64,000 nucleotides of DNA. Origin: Sanguinoderma infundibulare. Taxonomy: Eukaryota > Basidiomycota > Agaricomycetes > Polyporales > Polyporaceae. Position numbers and translations under genes: made by a program. Under the pieces are notes generated by a model, which did not search any database, was not told where the DNA came from, and saw only the letters and a list, made by a program, of their open reading frames with translations. The DNA is taken from contig JAVLRN010000005.1 of the NCBI GenBank assembly GCA_032821775.1, positions 2,108,001 to 2,172,000 of the forward strand. Direction: 5' to 3'. This document shows positions 23,712 to 35,008 of the stretch, one piece after another (position 1 is the stretch's first letter; each line of letters starts with the position of its first letter).

Positions 23712-26700
23712 ATGGAGGTACGTTCCGCCCTATCTCCATGTGCGGCATCTCGGTTTATGCCCTCCCAGGGCATTCTCGACTTCTCCAAAGAGTTCGATGT
23801 CTCGCTCATGGACAGAGTGGTCATGGCTTTCTACTCCGGAACTGGCCAAGAGGTGCGTACCACACTCTTCCGAACGCGTCCTATTTGACCTCACACGCTA
23901 TCCACGCGACAGCAACAACTCTCCCAGCAAGTTTTGACCCAGTTTCAAGACAGCCCTGACGCATGGACAAGAGTCCCTGATATCCTCGAACGCTCCTCAT
24001 TTCCCCAAACCAAGGTACGACCACCTCGTTCGCGCTACTGTACAGCATCGCTTCTATGCTGAGGCTCTTGCAGTACATCGGCCTGCAGATCCTGGAGAAG
24101 CTGATCAACACGAGGTGGAAGTCTCTTCCGGAGGGTCAGCGGCAAGGTGCGTGTCCACCTGGTGGCGCGTTTCTACGAATTTGACCTCCGATCCACGCAG
24201 GGATCCGCAATTTCGTTGTCGGCGTCACGGTCAAGGTCGCGTCGGACGAGGCCGCGATGCGGCGAGAAAAGACGTATTTGAACAAGTTGAACCTCGCCCT
24301 TGTTCAGGTACGTCTTCATTTGGCGCATACAATTCATTACGCGTAACCTCTATTCCACGCTCTTCCAGATCCTCAAGCAGGAGTGGCCCCACAATTGGCC
24401 AACATTCATCCCTGAGCTTGTCGAGTCTTCGAAGACGAACCTCTCCCTATGCGAAAACAACATGGTCATCCTCAAGCTTCTGTCCGAGGAAATCTTTGAC
24501 TACTCGGCCGAGCAGATGACGCAAGCAAAGGTCAAAAACTTGAAGAACCAGATGTGCGGCGAGTTTTCCGAGATCTTCAAGCTTTGCTCAGAAATCCTCG
24601 AGGAGGCACAGAAGACGTCCCTCATCAAGGCAACCCTGGAGACGCTTCTAAGATTCCTTAACTGGATTCCTCTCGGTTATATCTTTGAGACGACGATCAT
24701 CGACTTGCTCCTGAACCGGGTGAGTCGCATTTCATGTGGTGGCTTGTTGGTCTTTGTATGAATTCCCTTCGCGCGGCAGTTCTTGGAGGCACCCGACTTC
24801 CGGAATGTGACCCTCAAGTGTCTAGCGGAGATTGCATCCTTGAACGTTGGCCCTGAATACGACCCGAAGTTCGTCATCCTCTTTGCCATGGTCATGACCT
24901 CCGTCAACCGCATGATCCCTCCGAGCACAAACATCGCACAGGCATACGCGAACGCAGGCGATTCTGGCCAGGAGCTCGTTCTCAATCTTGCCTTGTTCCT
25001 CTCGAACTTCCTCTCCGCTCACCTCCGCGCAGTCGAGACTGAGCAGAACCGTGACGTTCTCCTGAACGCACATCTCTACATGGTCAAGATCTCGCAAGTG
25101 GATGAACGCGAGATCTTCAAGATTTGCTTGGAGTACTGGCTCAAGCTTGTTGCCGAGCTGTACGAGGAAATCCAAAGCTTGCCGATTGGCGAGAGTGGAC
25201 TGCTCATGGGGCTCAGCTTGGGGGGCGGGAACACGATGCTGAACGGCGGCTCGTTGCGGAAGAACATTTACAGCGACGTGCTATCGAATCTTCGACTCGT
25301 GGTGATCGAGAAGATGGTCAAACCGGAGGAGGTACGTGACTCGCTTCTGCCCCCATCACGTCCTCGCATAACTAATTCATCATCTCTACTTATTCCGCAT
25401 GTATTAGGTGCTGATTGTCGAGAACGAGGAAGGCGAGATCGTTCGTGAATTCATGAAGGAGAGCGATACCATCGTGCTCTACAAGTCGATGCGCGAGCTT
25501 CTCGTATACCTGACCCATCTAGATGTCGCTGACACGGAGAATATCCTGACGGAGAAGCTCCAGAAGCAGGTCGACGGCACGGAGTGGTCATGGCAGAACC
25601 TAAACACGCTTTGCTGGGCTATAGGTTCCATCTCCGGCGCTATGAGTACGTGCTTCATCTCGCTCTTAGGTTCTACGTTCTACGCTAATGAAGATTCGGC
25701 AGACGAGGAGACGGAGAAGCGTTTCTTGGTCACCGTCATCAAGGACCTACTAGGCTTGTGCGAGATCAAGCGTGGGAAGGACAACAAGGCCGTGGTCGCA
25801 TCCGACATCATGTACATCGTTGGCCAATACCCGAGATTCCTGAAGGCGCACTGGAAGTTCCTGAAAACGGTCGTCAACAAGCTGTTCGAGTTCATGCACG
25901 AAACGCACGAAGGTAACTGCTTGAACGGTTGGGAGTATGGAAAGCTTTCTGACACGTCGACAGGTGTTCAAGACATGGCATGCGACACGTTCATCAAGAT
26001 TGCGCAGAAGTGCCGACGCCATTTTGTCATGCAACAGTCCGGAGAGTCGGAGCCTTTCGTCGACGAAATCCTGAGGTTGCTCCATCGAATCACCGTGGAC
26101 CTGTCACCGCAGCAGGTACGCGACACCATAGCGGCGCTGTTGGCAAAAACTCTAAATACCGCCTCACAGGTCCACACATTCTATGAAGCCGTTGGATACA
26201 TGATATCTGCCCAGCCGAACAAACCCCAACAGGAGAAGCTGATCGCGAGACTCATGGAGCTGCCTAACAACGCGGTACGTGGACCGCGTACAGATTTCGG
26301 AATTATAACGCTAATCTGTCGTGCAGTGGGATTCTTTGATGGCACAAGCTGCCCAGAACATGGACGTTCTGAGCAGTACGGATAACATCAAGATCCTGTC
26401 CAACGTCCTGAAGACGAACGTTTCGGCGTGCACATCCATCGGCACGTTCTACCTTCCCCAAATTGGCAGGATATTCTTGGACATGCTTGGCCTGTACAAG
26501 GCTGTCAGTGGTATCATTAGCGAGACTGTCGCCCGAGAAGGTACGTCACGCTGGCTTCTCAGCGGCCGGACGGCTAGCTCACAGATGCGTAGGCCTCATT
26601 GCAACCAAGACGCCGAAAGTTCGACAGCTCCGAACTATCAAAAAGGAGATCCTCAAGTTGATGGAGACGTTCGTCAAGAAGTCGGAGGACATGGAGGCCG

Positions 26701-27861
26701 TCAACACAAACTTCATGCCGCCGCTGCTGGACGCGATTCTGGGCGACTACAATCGCAACGTGCCCGCGGCCCGCGACGCGGAGGTACTAAATGTCATGGC
26801 CACGATCATCGGTCGCCTTGGGGTATGGCTTCTCGACTTCCCTTCATTGCCGTTGAGGTGCCTGCTTGCTAATTTGTCTGATCAGCCCCTCCTCACGCCC
26901 CAAGTTCCTGCCATCTTAGACGCCGTTTTCGAGCCGACGCTCAACATGATCAACCAAGACTTTGCGGAGTTCCCGGAACACCGCGTCGGGTTCTTCAAGC
27001 TCTTGCGGGCCATTAACTTGCACTGTTTCCCAGGTGCGTACACGGAGTGCCCACGCCTTACCGCCGATCACACGCTGACAATATTCTCAGCTTTGCTGAC
27101 AATTCCACCACCGCAATTCAAGCTGTTCATGGACAGTATAATCTGGGCGATCAAGCATACGATGCGCGATATTGCTGAGACTGGACTCAACGGTGCGTCT
27201 TCCTGCATCAGGCTTGGAAGCCATGTCAGACTAACTCTGATGGACCTTTTCCGTTCCCACAGTGTGCCTCGAAGTTGTGAACAACTTTGCTGGCGCCGAT
27301 CCGTCGGTCGCGAATGTGTTTTTCCAGCAGTACTTCCTGAGTATCATGCAGGACATCTTTTACGTTCTCACCGACACGGATCACAAGAGCGGTTTCAAGC
27401 TCCAATCTTTGCTCCTCGCCCGCATGTTCCAGCTCGTGGAGACGAACCATATCTCCGTCCCGTTGTTCGACCCCTCAGCGGTGCCAGACCCGAGCATCAG
27501 TAACGCCACGTTCCTCCGTGAGTACACGGCGAACTTGCTCAAGTCTGCGTTCCCGCACGTCCAGAAGTAAGTCTTGCCATCTGCGGTGATAGGATGGGTT
27601 TCTGATGTGATGGTTAGTGCGCAGATCCAGACGTTCGTGCTGTCGTTGGGGGAGTTCCACAGTGATATCAATCGGTTCAAGCTTGCGCTTCGGGACTTCC
27701 TCGTGCAACTCAAGGAGTTCTCTGGCGATAACGCGGACTTGTACCTCGAAGAAAAGGAGCTGGAGGCGCAGCGCAAGGCCCAGGCGGAGCGTGAAGTGGC
27801 GATGCGCATCCCAGGAATGCTCAAGCCGTCGCAGCTGGAAGACAAGGACGAGGACATCTGA
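23712..27861 (+). CDS. CRM1: Exportin-1 / CRM1 nuclear export receptor, 1,073 aa
   Basis: This karyopherin binds Ran-GTP and leucine-rich nuclear export signals. Seventeen exons sum to 3,222 nt. The first is only ATG GAG (23712-23717), joined to [17 protein letters not shown]. Further motifs include [33 protein letters not shown] and [20 protein letters not shown]. The NES-groove region reads [14 protein letters not shown], then [20 protein letters not shown] and [20 protein letters not shown]. The reactive cysteine targeted by leptomycin B is present (GLC, codon 25759-25761), unlike budding yeast, which has Thr. Two introns (25913-25963 and 26116-26169) contain no stop and are multiples of three. 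I excise them because removal restores the conserved [10 protein letters not shown] and SPQQ-VHTFYE junctions. The C-terminus is acidic (DKDEDI). Confidence 0.96.
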
Positions 27862-29487
27862 TGGACGGACGAGCGCGCCGCCCCGCATGACTGACTTGAC
27901 TGTATGATAGACATTCCCGATCCCGTCCCTTCGCGCGTTGTGTCTGACCGCTTGTTTTGCTGCTGATTCCCTCCCAACGCCCACTGTCGCCTTACTCGCC
28001 ATGCATTCCCCCCATCCCGTCGTGCCCCCACAAGAGCCAGACAATGTTTCGTGCCGTTGGCTTGTTACACCCTTGTTATGCCCGGTTTCGTCGCCCGTCT
28101 TGTCAGCAGCCCGTGTAACCTTGCTATCGCCATCTCGCTGTTCACCGCATCTACCACACATGTAACACTAGCTTACGACCGAGGAATACGAGAAGAGAAG
28201 AAATCGTAATGTATCATTGCTTCATATGACGCACGCCGCCATCTTTGTCGGTTCCCCGGCGGAGCCTTCTTGCAGCAGATCGTCGTACGACTATGCGTAC
28301 TTGGAAACGGTCTCGCGTCGGGGAAGGTGGCTACCTGCAGCTGGTGGCCAGCGCACGTTTCGTAGTGAATTGTATGTGGGTGACCGTGTCAGTGGTCGCT
28401 AAGGGTCCAAACCCTGCTTCTTCACCTCTTCACGTATGGCCAGGTCCCGAGACCGGCACAGACAACCTGTGATCCATCCCGAGCCCAGGGCGCTAGTACT
28501 CGGCTGATCGCGGTTGGTTTCGTTTGCCGGGCACGCTCTAGGACCGCATCGCGTCGGATGCTGTTTACGACAAGACAGACGCTATGATCGACGAGACGGT
28601 ATTGGTGTCCGTACGGTTGTTTCTCCGACCTGGCCGCCATCATGTCGATTATCCGGATACTCTGAGCGCTGGCGTATAGAGTGCAGGGTCCGCCGGGGTT
28701 TAGGCCCGGGTTCGGTCCTATACATAGCGCACTCTCTCATGTGCATGAGCGGTTGCGCGTCCTCAAGGCCTCAAGGCAGAGGGCAGTCGACTTTCATGGA
28801 TGTCAGGAAAGGTACGGGGTTCCAGAAAGCAGGTGAAACGCCTTCGCGGGTTCTGCTTCTCTGCATTAATATTCGGTGGAGGCGAGCTGATTCAGCCGCG
28901 CGCAATGCACGCGCAGCGTCTGGCCACGGATTCTCGAGTGCGCACTCTCATGGGTGGGTCTTAGGATAAAGGGATCAAATGGGCAGAGGCAAGCCTTCTG
29001 TCTCCGACGAGCAATGAATCAGATTCGAAGACGTCGTTGAATGGGGTGCCTGGGTAGAACGCGGCGGCTGAGAAGGTTTGGGGAGGGGGCGATTTTGAAA
29101 TGAGCGTTTCTGGCTGTGTCTCCCGTGAAGATGCAGTGGGCGACGACGCCCGATGCGGTCATGGTCACTCCGAGGTAGGGTACGGTGGCGTTAGCGGAGG
29201 ATGGGCGTCGCCGCGTGGGCTACCGTGTCGGCGACGGCGTGATGAAATTCATTCGCCAGCTCGCACCCGATGGCGAGATCCGTGGAGGATGGGGATCTCA
29301 GCGAGCACCACATTTTTAGTGTCAGATGGATCGTTATCGGGCGCTGCCGACGTGCAAGATCCCACCGCGCTGTGCATCCAACTCCGAACCTGCTCTCGTC
29401 CTCCATCGCAGGCGGCCACCACGTCTGATTCCGCGGCCCCACGCCCTCTGCCTCCATACCTTCTAGTGTCCACCTGCCGATCGCAAC
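27862..29487. other. 1.6-kb interval with no supported gene
   Basis: This follows the CRM1 stop and precedes the Tma20 start. The first 350 bp is likely CRM1 3' UTR. Frames here are short and Arg/Ser/Pro-rich, without recognisable motifs or paired splice sites. Confidence 0.45.
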
Positions 29488-30299
29488 ATGTTCAAAAAGT
29501 GCGCCCGCGCGTCCACCCACATGGGAGCCTTGCCTGTTCGCTGACGGCATGAACCCTGGCAGGTTCCAGCCATCGTCGGACGTCTCGGGACAAGTCAGCG
29601 TGAAGTCGTCCGTGCAGAGGTCGATCAGGGCCAATATCCTCGCCCAGTGGAAGATCAGCCCGGAGGGGTTCGAGCAGATATGGCCCAAGAAGGAGTCCCT
29701 CACGCTCGTCAAGTGGTCAGTCCCCTCTTGCCGCTCTCCTCGATCGCCGTGAGGCGATGGACGATAACCGACGATTCTCGCGCCTCCGTATGTGTCCGTC
29801 TCGGACCTACGCAGCAGAGAGCACATCTCCATCTACACGCTCCACGGCGAGCCGCTCTTCTTCCAGCATTTCGACGGTCCGTTCTTCCCCACACTCAGGT
29901 TGCTGCACAAATGTGTGTGTTCCGTCTCTCCCCCTCCCCCTCAATCAGCGAGATGAGCGCCATTGCCCTATCTGACAGCGCGCGGCTGACGTGCGTGCTC
30001 CGACAGACCCTTTCATTCTCCCCAGCGTGAAGGTGGACCGCGGGGCGATCCGCTTCCTGCTCGCCGGCGCCCACATGATGTGCCCTGGTTTCACGTCCGT
30101 CGGAGGCGACCTCCCGCCAGCTGACCAGGCGCTTCCTGCCAACACGCCCGTCGCGATCCACGCAGAAGGCAAGGAACACGCAGCGGCGATCGGCCTCACC
30201 AAGCTGGGCACGGAGGAGATCAAGACGGTCAACAAAGGCGTTGGAGTCGAAACGGTAACGTATCTGGGGGACGACCTGTGGAAGATTCAGCAGCTGTAG
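29488..30299 (+). CDS. TMA20: MCT-1/Tma20 PUA-domain translation factor, 184 aa
   Basis: Tma20 (MCT-1) works with Tma22 (DENR) in recycling 40S subunits and in reinitiation. Four exons (29488-29498, 29563-29715, 29815-29912, 30007-30299) sum to 555 nt. The start MFKKF is split by the first intron after 11 nt. The family blocks follow: VSVKSSVQRSIRANILAQW, PKKESLTLVKC, REHISIYTLHGEPLFFQH, DGPFFPTLRLLHKYPFILP, VDRGAIRFLLAGAHMMCPG and VAIHAEGKEHAAAIG. It ends NKGVGVETVTYLGDDLW. The PUA domain occupies roughly residues 95-175. Length equals the human and yeast proteins. Confidence 0.96.
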
Positions 30300-31445
30300 T
30301 TTGATGTGTCGTCAACAGGTCTCGGGTCTGCTGCTGACAAAGTGTACGTGCTGTATCCCTAGCCGATTGTCAAGTTCTGTCTCCGCCCTTCCGCAATTGC
30401 CAATTTCGTTGGACATTCACGTCAAGTAGACACTGTCCAGTAGCGCGTGGTGTCAGACCGCTCGGCTTCCCGCGATGGTTTGAAGCAGCTCCGAGCCCTC
30501 TTGTCGCGGCGCGAATGAACGGAGCGCAGATACACCTCGAGGGCCGCGGCTAGGAGAGAGGGCCCGACGAGAAGTCCGCAAGGTCCGCGCGCGTGATTGT
30601 GTTTGCTGGCTGACGCGACATGTCGGCAAATGACGGCGGACGTCCGCGAATCGGTGCGCGACCTTTCTCGGGCGACGCCGATTGCGGTGATGGTTGTGTA
30701 TCAATCGTCCCCGTCCACCCGCTCTACCTGGCCTGGGGCCACGGCCCTGCGCACGTCCCCCGCCGGATTTCCAGCATTGTTCCGGCCACAAGCTGATGCT
30801 TGCCCTTGCGGCGCCTTCGCTGCACCGGAACGGGCACGATTGAACCTTGTTCTCCAGTAACCTGACCCGAGGCTGCGCAAGAATTCGTCCAGAACGCCGC
30901 CCCAGAAAGACAGCCTCCCTTGTCTTTGCGGTGGCAGCGACGAGGGGCACGGCCGCTGGACCGCGTCAGTCTGGGGCCATCTAATCTGGGTCCCGCGAAG
31001 TCGCGAAGCTAGCAGCATTGCCGCCGCGGAGGTGGATGGCCGGGGCGGGCCCGTGGGGGTGGGTTGAGGACGTGACCGTGTGGATGCGATGTCGGCTTGT
31101 GACGGCCTCTTTGTGTGGTCCCAGCAAGGAAAGATGGCAATTCCAGCTTCTGGCAGCACCCGGGCGTCCTGTCTCCTGTTCCCCTCCGCTCCGGCCCTCT
31201 TGCATGCTCACGGCGCGGTGGCGCGCCCACCACCTCCCTTCCCGTCGTGGCGATCGTATCAGAGAAGCGTCGTGGCGACTCAGACGCTGCCTCTATCGAC
31301 AATGAATATATAGCGCGTCTTGCACCGCGTGTCCCCCTTCGACCCTTTCGTGCCTTCGGGCTCCTCGCAGGTGCTCCGCGGCCTCCTCGACGACGCGTCG
31401 AACATCGCTGGTCGCTGCCTCCCTCACCTTCCGCCATCTCCCGCG
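30300..31445. other. Interval upstream of the first zinc-cluster gene
   Basis: A 1.1-kb stretch with no supported gene. It contains the TATATAG box listed separately at 31307-31313 and C/T-rich leader sequence just before the ZC1 start. Confidence 0.4.
31307..31313 (+). promoter_or_regulatory. TATA box of zinc-cluster gene ZC1
   Basis: TATATAG lies 139 bp upstream of the ZC1 start codon. The same heptamer precedes ZC2 and ZC4, so position and recurrence support a real core promoter element. Confidence 0.6.
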
Positions 31446-32027
31446 ATGCCTGCTGACAACCTCAAGCTCCCACCGTGCAACAGCTGTCGTTGGAGGAAAG
31501 GTATGTCTTCCCTTGTATCTCGAGCACGCCCCGTCCCCGCGGACTAATCACGATTCCACTCGGTCCCACGCAGTCAAGTGCGTGAAGGAAGACGGGAATC
31601 AGAGCTGTACGGAATGCTTGAAACGCGGCACCGTTTGCACATACAGCAGCAGTTCTGTCGCGGCCAACAGCACGCCCTGCGAGGAGTGGTAAGCGTCCCA
31701 TATCACCGGTTCATTCCTGCGCCTACATGTTCCCGTTGCGGCTTTCTAACGCGACGCGCGACGCGGCAGCAAAAAGGCGCATGTCGCCTGCGACTGGTCT
31801 GGATTGGGGCCTTGCGCGCGCTGTGACCATTTGCGGCAAGCGTGCACCTATTCCGCCCCTGGTCCGAGTACGTGCTTGGATTCGTTCGTTCCCTGCCTCT
31901 GTCCCTGACGGACCTTCCAGGTATTCCACCCGCCAATCCGACGGACGGAGCGCCGTCATCCGGTTCTCCGGACGGTTCTGTCTCGTCGAGGAAGCCCTAT
32001 TTCGACATTGTGCTCAACAAGTCTTGA
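31446..32027 (+). CDS. Small tandem Zn(II)2Cys6 protein ZC1, 124 aa (short type)
   Basis: Four exons (31446-31500, 31574-31688, 31770-31867, 31921-32027) sum to 375 nt. The protein is almost entirely two binuclear zinc clusters. Cluster 1 is CNSCRWRKVKC...CTECLKRGTVC (CX2CX6CX8CX2CX6C), with the basic loop typical of fungal Zn2Cys6 DNA-binding domains. Cluster 2 is CEECKKAHVACDWSGLGPC followed by CDHLRQAC (CX2CX6CX7CX2CX6C). A short Pro/Ser tail ends SSRKPYFDIVLNKS. No fungal transcription-factor middle domain, coiled coil, signal peptide or membrane helix is present. Introns fall after the second Cys pair of cluster 1 (phase 1), inside the second Cys codon of cluster 2 (TG|C, phase 2) and before the tail (phase 1). 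The same structure occurs in ZC2-ZC4. Function unknown; a DNA-binding or competitor protein is the obvious hypothesis. Confidence 0.85.
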
Positions 32028-34174
32028 CGTCCATGTCACCCTTGCCGCGGCCGTCGTCCCGCTCTACCCGTGCGCTCTCGGCCGCCGATTTCCACTCCAT
32101 AATACCGCATACGGACATCTACGCCAATAATTGCTCTCTTCGTACATTAATTGGTCTTCCTTGCATCCCAAAATAATATATCGCTCATCGTCCATATCAG
32201 CTTCGACGTGGGTGGCAAGTGCGTCATAACAGTCGACATGGTGCTACGATACCTTCATACGCGCCGTCGACACGACATGATCCTCCATCTGCTAGGTTCC
32301 GCGAAAGCTAATCATCCGAAGGGCCTGGTCGGGTGATACTGGCCCGCGTGCGTCGAAGAGGATGCATGGAAGCGAGCTGGTCTCCCTTTTCCGATTTCCC
32401 CGTGGCACCTCTTTCTGTACAACTCGGATTAGGACTGCCATTAATAAGAGCATGACTGCCGGCGGTCCACGTCGGACCCAGAGGTTTGGAAGCCAGGGTG
32501 GATTGCAAGCCCACTCCGCTGTTGTTCTTGCATAGGCGCCTACTATCTTCCGTGATGGTTATTGGCGTCTGCGTCGCAGGCGCACGTGCGGTTCCTGGTC
32601 TGAGGCTGGCTCTGCAAACTCTCCTCGCACGAGGCTACGGCCATGTCGCTTCGGGCATCGACCACTAATACCACCTTTGTCACTCGACACCAAGCTTTAT
32701 CCCGGCCTCGCTGCTTTGCTGCTTTCCATGACCGTCGGTCATGGCTGTTATCGTTCTCTTTCCCGGCTTCGAAGCAAGAGGCGGTACAAGTCCTCCGTCA
32801 TCTGCAATCACCTTCCACGGCCCTGACACCGTGCGCACAGAAGAGACATGGCGGGACGCGTACACGTGCTCGGACATAGTGCGTCTCGTTGCTGTGGCTC
32901 TTGATCTTCTCGCTAGGTCCATCATGCCCAATGCAGCGTCGGATACCACGCCTGCACCGTTCTGGAGATCCAACGATCCCCTTACGTCTCTCCCGCCGCT
33001 CCCATTCGTTCGCGCATCCTCACGCCCATGCTCCGCGCGCCCTCGTGTGCACGCTGAAACACTTGGCTCGCCCAGCGGAGCTTCTGGGGCCGCCGGAGAA
33101 GGAACCCCTCGTTGCTGCGGCCTCGTGCTCGGTATAGCAACATTGACTGCCCCGCGCGGGCGGTAGGAGGGGGATCAGGATGCCCGGGCGGGGACCCTGG
33201 ACTCGCGAAGGTGCGTCGTTGACAGTTCTTTTGATCCCCCGTCGACTGCATTGAGACAATTGAAACAACGTGTGTGGGGTGGGCGCCCGTCGCGTATCGT
33301 GTCCGCCCTCGGGACGGAGGTCGCGCGGTCTATGGTCCTTTACATACATGGCACCCCCGTCCCGACGCGGCAGACGTCGCGCTTCCTAGCTCGCTCGCGG
33401 CTCAAAGATCCGGCGCGGGATCTAATTGAACTTCGGTCGCCTTTCGCTTGTGGTGCTTTCTGGCACGCCTAACTAGGTCCGACTTTCTGCTTGTAGCGGT
33501 TCGCCGGACTACTTAGGGGTGGACAGTGGGTGGATGATGTAAACCACGCTCGGCTATGGACATGAAACAGGCGCGCTGCACGACCTGAACGCGGCGCCGT
33601 GGCTTTGCCCGCACCCATACAGGAAAGTGCCGGGTTGCGGAAATCCCCGCCATCCTCAATCATCCTTTGCGGCCACGGCTAAGACGCTATTGGCTGTATT
33701 TATTCCTTGCCCACTTTGGCCACAATGACTGGCCCGGCGGAGTTGAGAAATGCCCCAATTTCGTTCTCGCACATCGCTGGATGCCGAGCCTGACGAGTTC
33801 CCTAGACGACGTGAGTGTCGGTCTTGCACGCGAACCCGCAAAGCCGGGTGGAAGGTTCGGTGCTGCAGGGCAGGGGCAGGGCGCTTCAGACGCGCAGCGC
33901 GATCCCAGGACAGCTGCACAGGTTAATGCCGAGGCTCTATTATGTAGTTTTTCCCACCGACGGAACGACCGAGGCGTCATCCGAAGTCCAGCCAAATCAC
34001 GGACTGCATGGGAATTTGGGACGCACTCACTGGGTTCGAGCCCCAACGTAATGTCCCCCTCGTCCCTTCTACTGCTCTCCCCCACACCGCGACGTCCTAT
34101 ATAGGCCTACGGGCGGGACCCGCCTCGACCATGCCATCGCCCTCCTTCCTCTTCCTCCTATCTCCCTTCCGAGG
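32028..34174. other. Spacer between ZC1 and ZC2
   Basis: A 2.1-kb stretch without a supported gene. Open frames on both strands are Arg/Pro/Ser-rich and lack motifs. By eye I could not find extended similarity to the equivalent ZC3-ZC4 spacer. Confidence 0.4.
34098..34104 (+). promoter_or_regulatory. TATA box of zinc-cluster gene ZC2
   Basis: TATATAG within cctatatagg, 77 bp upstream of the ZC2 start. The heptamer is identical to those before ZC1 and ZC4. Confidence 0.65.
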
Positions 34175-35008
34175 ATGGCCAAGACGTCCGGTCAGCGCGC
34201 CAAGATTGCATGCCTGACATGCGGCCGCAAGAAGAGTGCGTTTCTCCCCTCTCGTCACCTCGTCCGCTGGCTCACCCGACACGTCGCCATGGCCCGTCAG
34301 TCCGCTGTCCCCAGAAGCGCATCGGTGAACGTTGCGAAGCGTGCGCCAAAGCCGAGCGGTTCTGCGAGTGGCCGGAGCCGGACGCGCAAGCCTCGGGCGG
34401 CCCCCAGCACAAGACCTCTTGCGATGGATGGTAAGTCCCTCCGTCCACCTCACCTCCCTCCAGCAGAGTCCCCCCGTGTACCCCTTATTCCGACGCTCAT
34501 ACTACCCCACGGGACCTCTCGTTGTCAGCCGCAAGGACAAGGTTCGGTGCCCGCCTTCCAAGGACTATGAAGACCGCACCTGCCTGAACTGCAAGGAGAA
34601 GCGTGTCACATGTTCGTACGCCGCCGCTGGCGATGAGGGTAAGTAATGAGCCCATCTCTGTCGACAACTGCCAAGTTTCCTCACCGGTGACGCGCCTCCC
34701 CTCCAACCTCTCTACCATCCCGTCACTATATTCCCATCTCTCCAGCGCACGAAGAGCAACCCGCTCAGGCCGAGCCCGTGCAGCCCACCGCAGGCCCGTC
34801 CAATTACCCTGGTGCCCTGTATGCCAACAGGGAACCTGTTGCAGAGAGCTCTCACCGTCCTGCATTGACAGTGGACCCCACGTCGTCAGCACCTGCCACA
34901 CGTGCCAGCAGCCCCAGGAGCAATTTCTGGGAGGTCACTATGGCGCCTTCGCCCGAAGCTGAATCTAACGACGAGGAGCTCCTTGAGGCGTACCAGCAAC
35001 AGCAGTGA
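34175..35008 (+). CDS. Small tandem Zn(II)2Cys6 protein ZC2, 187 aa (long type)
   Basis: Four exons (34175-34235, 34301-34430, 34529-34638, 34746-35008) sum to 564 nt. Cluster 1 is CLTCGRKKIRC...CEACAKAERFC (CX2CX6CX8CX2CX6C). Cluster 2 is CDGCRKDKVRC...CLNCKEKRVTC (CX2CX6CX10CX2CX6C) and, unlike ZC1, its first loop is also basic. A longer Pro/Ser/Glu-rich tail follows with SSHRPALTVDP, then SSPRSNFWEVTM, and an acidic end EAESNDEELLEAYQQQQ. Introns have phases 1, 2, 1 at the same places as in the paralogues; the second splits the second Cys codon of cluster 2. It is closest to ZC4 (shared SS-x-x-PAL tail and basic cluster 2). An upstream ATG at 34131 opens an out-of-frame 28-codon frame, but it lies only 33 bp from the TATA box. 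Confidence 0.85.

Noticed and set aside
33985..34065. Possible tRNA from a B-box-like gggttcgagcccc
   Set aside because: The T stem pairs in only four positions, and no A box, anticodon stem or acceptor stem can be folded around it.
34131..34217. Upstream ATG opening a 28-codon frame that overlaps the ZC2 start
   Set aside because: It lies only 33 bp from the TATA box, so the transcript may start downstream of it. The similar 14-codon frame before ZC4 (41593-41637) begins 14 bp from its TATA box. Neither can be called a regulatory uORF without mapped start sites.
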